Assembly: GCA_002337385.1 (NCBI GenBank)
Contig: DDFY01000035.1
Span: 1-8,817 of the forward strand
DNA length: 8,817 nt
Source of the DNA: Erythrobacter sp. UBA1916
Lineage (GTDB): Bacteria; Pseudomonadota; Alphaproteobacteria; Sphingomonadales; Sphingomonadaceae
Direction of reading: 5' to 3'
The notes under the pieces are model-generated. The model did not search any database. It saw only the letters and a program-made list of their open reading frames with translations, and had not been told where the DNA came from. Position numbers and translations under genes: made by a program. Below are positions 6,699 through 8,817 of this stretch, piece by piece (the stretch's first letter is position 1; each line of letters starts with the position of its first letter).

Positions 6699-7265
6699 TC
6701 AGCGGCTGGCGCCCGGCACCCACAGAACATCGCCCGCACCGCCATCGTTGGCGAGCCGGGCCAATACGAACAGATAGTCCGAAAGCCGGTTGATATAGGC
6801 CAGCGCCTGCGGGTTGACCGGAGCCTCCTCTGCCAGCGCCGCCATCGCACGCTCTGCCCGGCGTGCGGCCGTGCGGGCGAGATGCAGCCGGGCCGAAGCT
6901 TCACTGCCGCCGGGCAGCACGAAACTCGTCAGCGGCGCGAGCGCTGCGTTTTCGGCGTCGATGCGCTGCTCAAGCCATGCGGTCTGAGTGGCAACCATCC
7001 GCAAGGTCACCTCGGAAGGGGTGAAATCGTCGCCCGGCGTGGCAAGGTCTGCGCCGAGGTCGAACAGGTCGTTCTGGATGCGCCGCAAATGCTCGGCCAC
7101 GTTGCCATCGAGCGCGCAGATCGCGAGGCCTATCGCGCTGTTGGCTTCGTCCACCGCGCCGACCGCTTCCAGCCGCGCGTGATACTTGGGCAGGCGCGAA
7201 CCATCGACCAGCCCGGTCGTCCCGTCATCACCAGTGCGGGTGTAGATGCGGTTCAGCCGGACCAT
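6699..7265 (-). CDS. pduO: PduO-type ATP:cob(I)alamin adenosyltransferase
   Basis: A 188-residue enzyme that transfers the adenosyl group of ATP to cob(I)alamin or cob(I)yrinic acid a,c-diamide, making adenosylcobalamin. Family motifs are all present: the N-terminal ATP-binding loop YTRTGDDGTTGL (8-19), the R-x-E-x-x-GAVDEANSAIG helix (31-46), FVLPGGS (115-121), the Arg-rich helix RTAARRAERA (131-140) and NRLSDYLFVLAR (159-170). The length is typical and the start fits the usual MVxLNxIYTRTGD N-terminus, although no good Shine-Dalgarno is seen. It is the last gene of a minus-strand operon, 19 bp after the two-helix protein, and ends tail to tail with the gene at 6308-6697. No terminator hairpin is seen between them. 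PduO and mitochondrial MMAB belong to the same family, and the physiological role (B12 synthesis or salvage) is not shown here. Confidence 0.95.
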   Translation of the reverse strand: MVRLNRIYTRTGDDGTTGLVDGSRLPKYHARLEAVGAVDEANSAIGLAICALDGNVAEHLRRIQNDLFDLGADLATPGDDFTPSEVTLRMVATQTAWLEQRIDAENAALAPLTSFVLPGGSEASARLHLARTAARRAERAMAALAEEAPVNPQALAYINRLSDYLFVLARLANDGGAGDVLWVPGASR

Positions 7266-7284
7266 GCGCCGCTGCGCAGCCGGA

Positions 7285-7512
7285 TCAGCTGTTGATCGCG
7301 AGCAGCACCAAAACCGCCACGATGGCGAGCGCCTGATACTTGATACGCGACATCATCGCCTTGTTCTGCCGCATCTGTAGCTCGGCAGAATTGGTGCCGC
7401 CGTTTTCCAGATCCATCTTGGTGGTCTGCAGGAAGGCAATCACACCGCGCACGAGGCTGACAACAACCATGAGCGACAGGCCAACGATAAGGAGGACGAT
7501 TAAGACGTTCAT
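7285..7512 (-). CDS. HIG1-like twin transmembrane helix small protein
   Basis: A 75-residue membrane protein with two hydrophobic helices, at about 3-27 and 56-73, joined by a polar loop. The segment RQNKAMMSRIKYQALAIV (49-66), ahead of and into the second helix, resembles the HIG1 domain pattern (Q-x-x-M-x-x-R-x-x-x-Q). In Alphaproteobacteria such twin-helix proteins are often annotated as HIG1-domain family, and in mitochondria HIG1 proteins associate with respiratory complexes. Whether this one does is unknown. Its ATG (7512-7510) overlaps the gluQRS stop as ATGA, suggesting translational coupling. The pduO gene follows after 19 bp. The association of such a small protein with a cobalamin adenosyltransferase gene recurs in alphaproteobacterial annotations, as I recall them. 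Confidence 0.88.
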   Translation of the reverse strand: MNVLIVLLIVGLSLMVVVSLVRGVIAFLQTTKMDLENGGTNSAELQMRQNKAMMSRIKYQALAIVAVLVLLAINS

Positions 7513-8366
7513 GGAGACTCATGTAGGCGGTCTGACAGCGTAATGCCAGCGGGCAGCTTGTGCGCGCGCAAGCGATCGGCCAGCACACGCCCGTCTTCGC
7601 CCGCCAGCCGCAGGTCCGCAAGGGCAGGAGAACCGCGGCGCTTGGCCAGTTTGCGCCCTTCCTCATCAAGCAGCAGCGGGTGATGATGCCATGTCGGCAC
7701 CGCCAGCCCGAGCAGCGCCTGCAACAGACGGTGCACATGGGTCGAGGCAAACAAGTCCATCCCGCGCGTCACCAGCGTGATCCCATCGGTGTGATCGTCG
7801 AGGGTCGCGGCGAGGTGATAGCTGGCGGGCGCGTCCTTACGCAGCAAGACCACGTCCCCAAACAGATCGGGCCGCGCCTGCTGCTCTCCGGCCAGTTCGT
7901 CGGTCCAGACAAGCGGCCCGGCGATGGCACAGACCCGCGCCATATCGATCCGCCAGGCGCAGTGGCTGGTGTCGCCGCTAACGGGATGCTCGCGGCAGGT
8001 GCCAGGATAGACGGGCGAGCCATCGGGCGCGGTTTCACGCGCCGCAGCGGCAATCTCGCCGCGTGTGCAGCGGCACGGATAGAGCACGCCCAACGCGCGA
8101 TAGAGCACCTCGTGCGCCATCCGATCATAGTCGGCTATGCGGGTCGACTGCGCCGGCACCTCTTCCCATTCGAGGCCGAGCCATTCGAGATCGCGGCGAA
8201 ACTCGTCAGCCAGTTCAGGCCGCGAGCGCGCGCCGTCGATATCCTCGATCCGCAGCAGGAAGCGCCCGCCGTGTCGAGCCGCCAGATCGTGCGCGGTGAG
8301 CGCGGAAAAGGCATGGCCGAGATGGAGGGGGCCGTTCGGGCTGGGGGCGAACCGGGTCACGATCAT
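7509..8366 (-). CDS. gluQRS: Glutamyl-queuosine tRNA(Asp) synthetase
   Basis: A 285-residue paralogue of the glutamyl-tRNA synthetase catalytic domain that lacks the anticodon-binding domain. GluQRS activates glutamate without needing tRNA and attaches it to the queuosine base at position 34 of tRNA-Asp. Visible signatures are the nucleotide-binding FAPSPNGPLHLGHA with HLGH at 15-18, the glutamate pocket region RIEDIDGAR (39-47), a zinc site with C98, C100, Y120 and C124 as in E. coli GluQRS, and the degenerate KMSKS motif KLAKR (239-243). The length is typical for the subgroup and much too short for a full GluRS. GGAG lies about 11 nt before ATG 8366. It is the first gene of the operon gluQRS - HIG1-like - pduO and overlaps the next gene by 4 bp. 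It is divergent from the HNH endonuclease gene. Confidence 0.95.
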   Translation of the reverse strand: MIVTRFAPSPNGPLHLGHAFSALTAHDLAARHGGRFLLRIEDIDGARSRPELADEFRRDLEWLGLEWEEVPAQSTRIADYDRMAHEVLYRALGVLYPCRCTRGEIAAAARETAPDGSPVYPGTCREHPVSGDTSHCAWRIDMARVCAIAGPLVWTDELAGEQQARPDLFGDVVLLRKDAPASYHLAATLDDHTDGITLVTRGMDLFASTHVHRLLQALLGLAVPTWHHHPLLLDEEGRKLAKRRGSPALADLRLAGEDGRVLADRLRAHKLPAGITLSDRLHESP

Positions 8367-8415
8367 GGCATCACATGCTCCGTATCTGGCCTTAGTTGCG
8401 CCAGCCTTCTCATGC

Positions 8416-8443
8416 GACTCGCGAATTTTCCTGTGGATTCGCG
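8416..8443. promoter_or_regulatory. Inverted repeat flanked by two GANTC sites in the gluQRS-HNH intergenic region
   Basis: CGCGAAT (8420-8426) and ATTCGCG (8437-8443) form a 7-bp exact inverted repeat with a 10-nt spacer. GACTC (8416-8420) overlaps its left end and GATTC (8436-8440) overlaps its right arm, 20 bp apart. GANTC is the target of the cell-cycle methyltransferase CcrM in many Alphaproteobacteria, and methylated sites in promoters can be read by GcrA. TTTT follows the right arm on the plus strand, but no gene upstream on that strand needs a terminator, so an operator or methylation-sensitive promoter is the likelier reading. A TTGACG (8457-8462) downstream has no convincing -10 partner. 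Confidence 0.4.
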
Positions 8444-8495
8444 TTTTGTAACAGGCTTGACGCTTTCCTGCGCAAATGCTCCTCTCGACCGCATC

Positions 8496-8502
8496 AGGGA
8501 GG
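8496..8502 (+). promoter_or_regulatory. Shine-Dalgarno that fixes a GTG start
   Basis: AGGGAGG is an almost ideal ribosome binding site. It ends 10 nt before GTG 8513 and selects that codon as the start of the HNH endonuclease gene. The nearby ATG at 8520 is out of frame. Confidence 0.8.
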
Positions 8503-8512
8503 ACACCAAACC

Positions 8513-8817
8513 GTGTTCAATGCCGAACTGATCGAACGGGCCGCGCGCTTTCGCAGCGCCGATGAAGACCCTACCCGCAGGCTCGAATCCTGCCCCGCGC
8601 TGGTGCTCAACGCAGACTACACTCCGCTTTCGTACTACCCGCTGAGCCTGTGGCCGTGGCAGACCGCGATCAAGGCGGTGTTCCTCGAACGGGTGGACAT
8701 CGTGGCGAGTTATGAGCGCGCGGTGCACTCTCCCTCGCTCGACATGAAGATCCCCTCGGTGATCGCCTTGCGGCAATTCGTTCGCCCAAGCGAGTTTCCC
8801 GCCTTCACCCGCTTCAA
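8513..8817 (+). CDS. HNH endonuclease family protein, N-terminal part
   Basis: The gene starts at GTG 8513 and is open to the right edge, giving 101 complete codons plus two bases. The protein carries the conserved N-terminal region of the alphaproteobacterial HNH endonuclease family: PALVLNADYTPLSYYPLSLW, then WQTAIKAVFLERVDIVASYE, then PSVIALRQFVRP and FPAFTRF. In full-length members FTRFN leads directly into the zinc-bound CxxC and HNH nuclease core, which here lies beyond the window, so catalytic residues cannot be checked. Members are chromosomal, usually under 200 residues, and their biological role is poorly defined. This one is divergent from gluQRS across 146 bp that contain the GANTC sites and inverted repeat. 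Confidence 0.88.
   Translation, partial: MFNAELIERAARFRSADEDPTRRLESCPALVLNADYTPLSYYPLSLWPWQTAIKAVFLERVDIVASYERAVHSPSLDMKIPSVIALRQFVRPSEFPAFTRF

Noticed and set aside
7560..8531. Plus-strand open frame of 323 codons opposite gluQRS
   Set aside because: It is antisense to a complete gluQRS with all catalytic and zinc residues, and it runs across the divergent intergenic region into the HNH gene start.
1..8817. A novel defence system, prophage, CRISPR array or insertion sequence
   Set aside because: No repeat arrays, transposase, integrase, phage or defence-core domains were seen. Apart from the small uncharacterised proteins, the genes are recognisable chromosomal families.

Overview
The window looks like chromosomal DNA of a GC-rich alphaproteobacterium, most likely a sphingomonad (Erythrobacteraceae or Novosphingobium type). 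This is inferred from the protein families and gene neighbourhoods, from two promoters matching the EcfG (PhyR-NepR-EcfG) general stress sigma factor consensus, and from CcrM-type GANTC sites upstream of the last gene. No rRNA, tRNA, CRISPR array or insertion sequence was seen. Most of the window is ordinary housekeeping sequence.

Layout. Positions 3-242 (+) hold the last 79 codons of a HipA-family kinase toxin. Positions 243-438 form an AT-rich non-coding stretch with a long-spaced inverted repeat. A strong intrinsic terminator (439-465) overlaps the stop codon of maeB (460-2736, -), a malic enzyme fused to a phosphotransacetylase-like domain. maeB is divergent from mutS (2841-5459, +), the mismatch repair ATPase, across 104 bp that contain a short hairpin.

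Next come two small convergent genes only 7 bp apart: a DUF202/YidH membrane protein (5483-5890, +) and a very acidic 101-residue hypothetical protein (5898-6203, -). Each has an exact GGAAC-N17-CGTT sequence just upstream of its start, so the pair appears to be a small general-stress module. A membrane-anchored Pro/Glu-rich protein (6308-6697, +) diverges from the acidic gene and runs tail to tail into the next operon.

The minus-strand operon 8366-6699 reads gluQRS (glutamyl-queuosine tRNA-Asp synthetase), a 75-residue HIG1-like two-helix membrane protein that overlaps gluQRS by ATGA, then a PduO-type cobalamin adenosyltransferase. Divergent from it, an HNH endonuclease family gene starts at GTG 8513 and runs off the right edge. 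Its upstream region carries an inverted repeat flanked by two GANTC sites.

The part most worth following up is the pair of EcfG-type promoters and the uncharacterised small proteins at 5448-6697. No defence system, phage or novel large element is visible.
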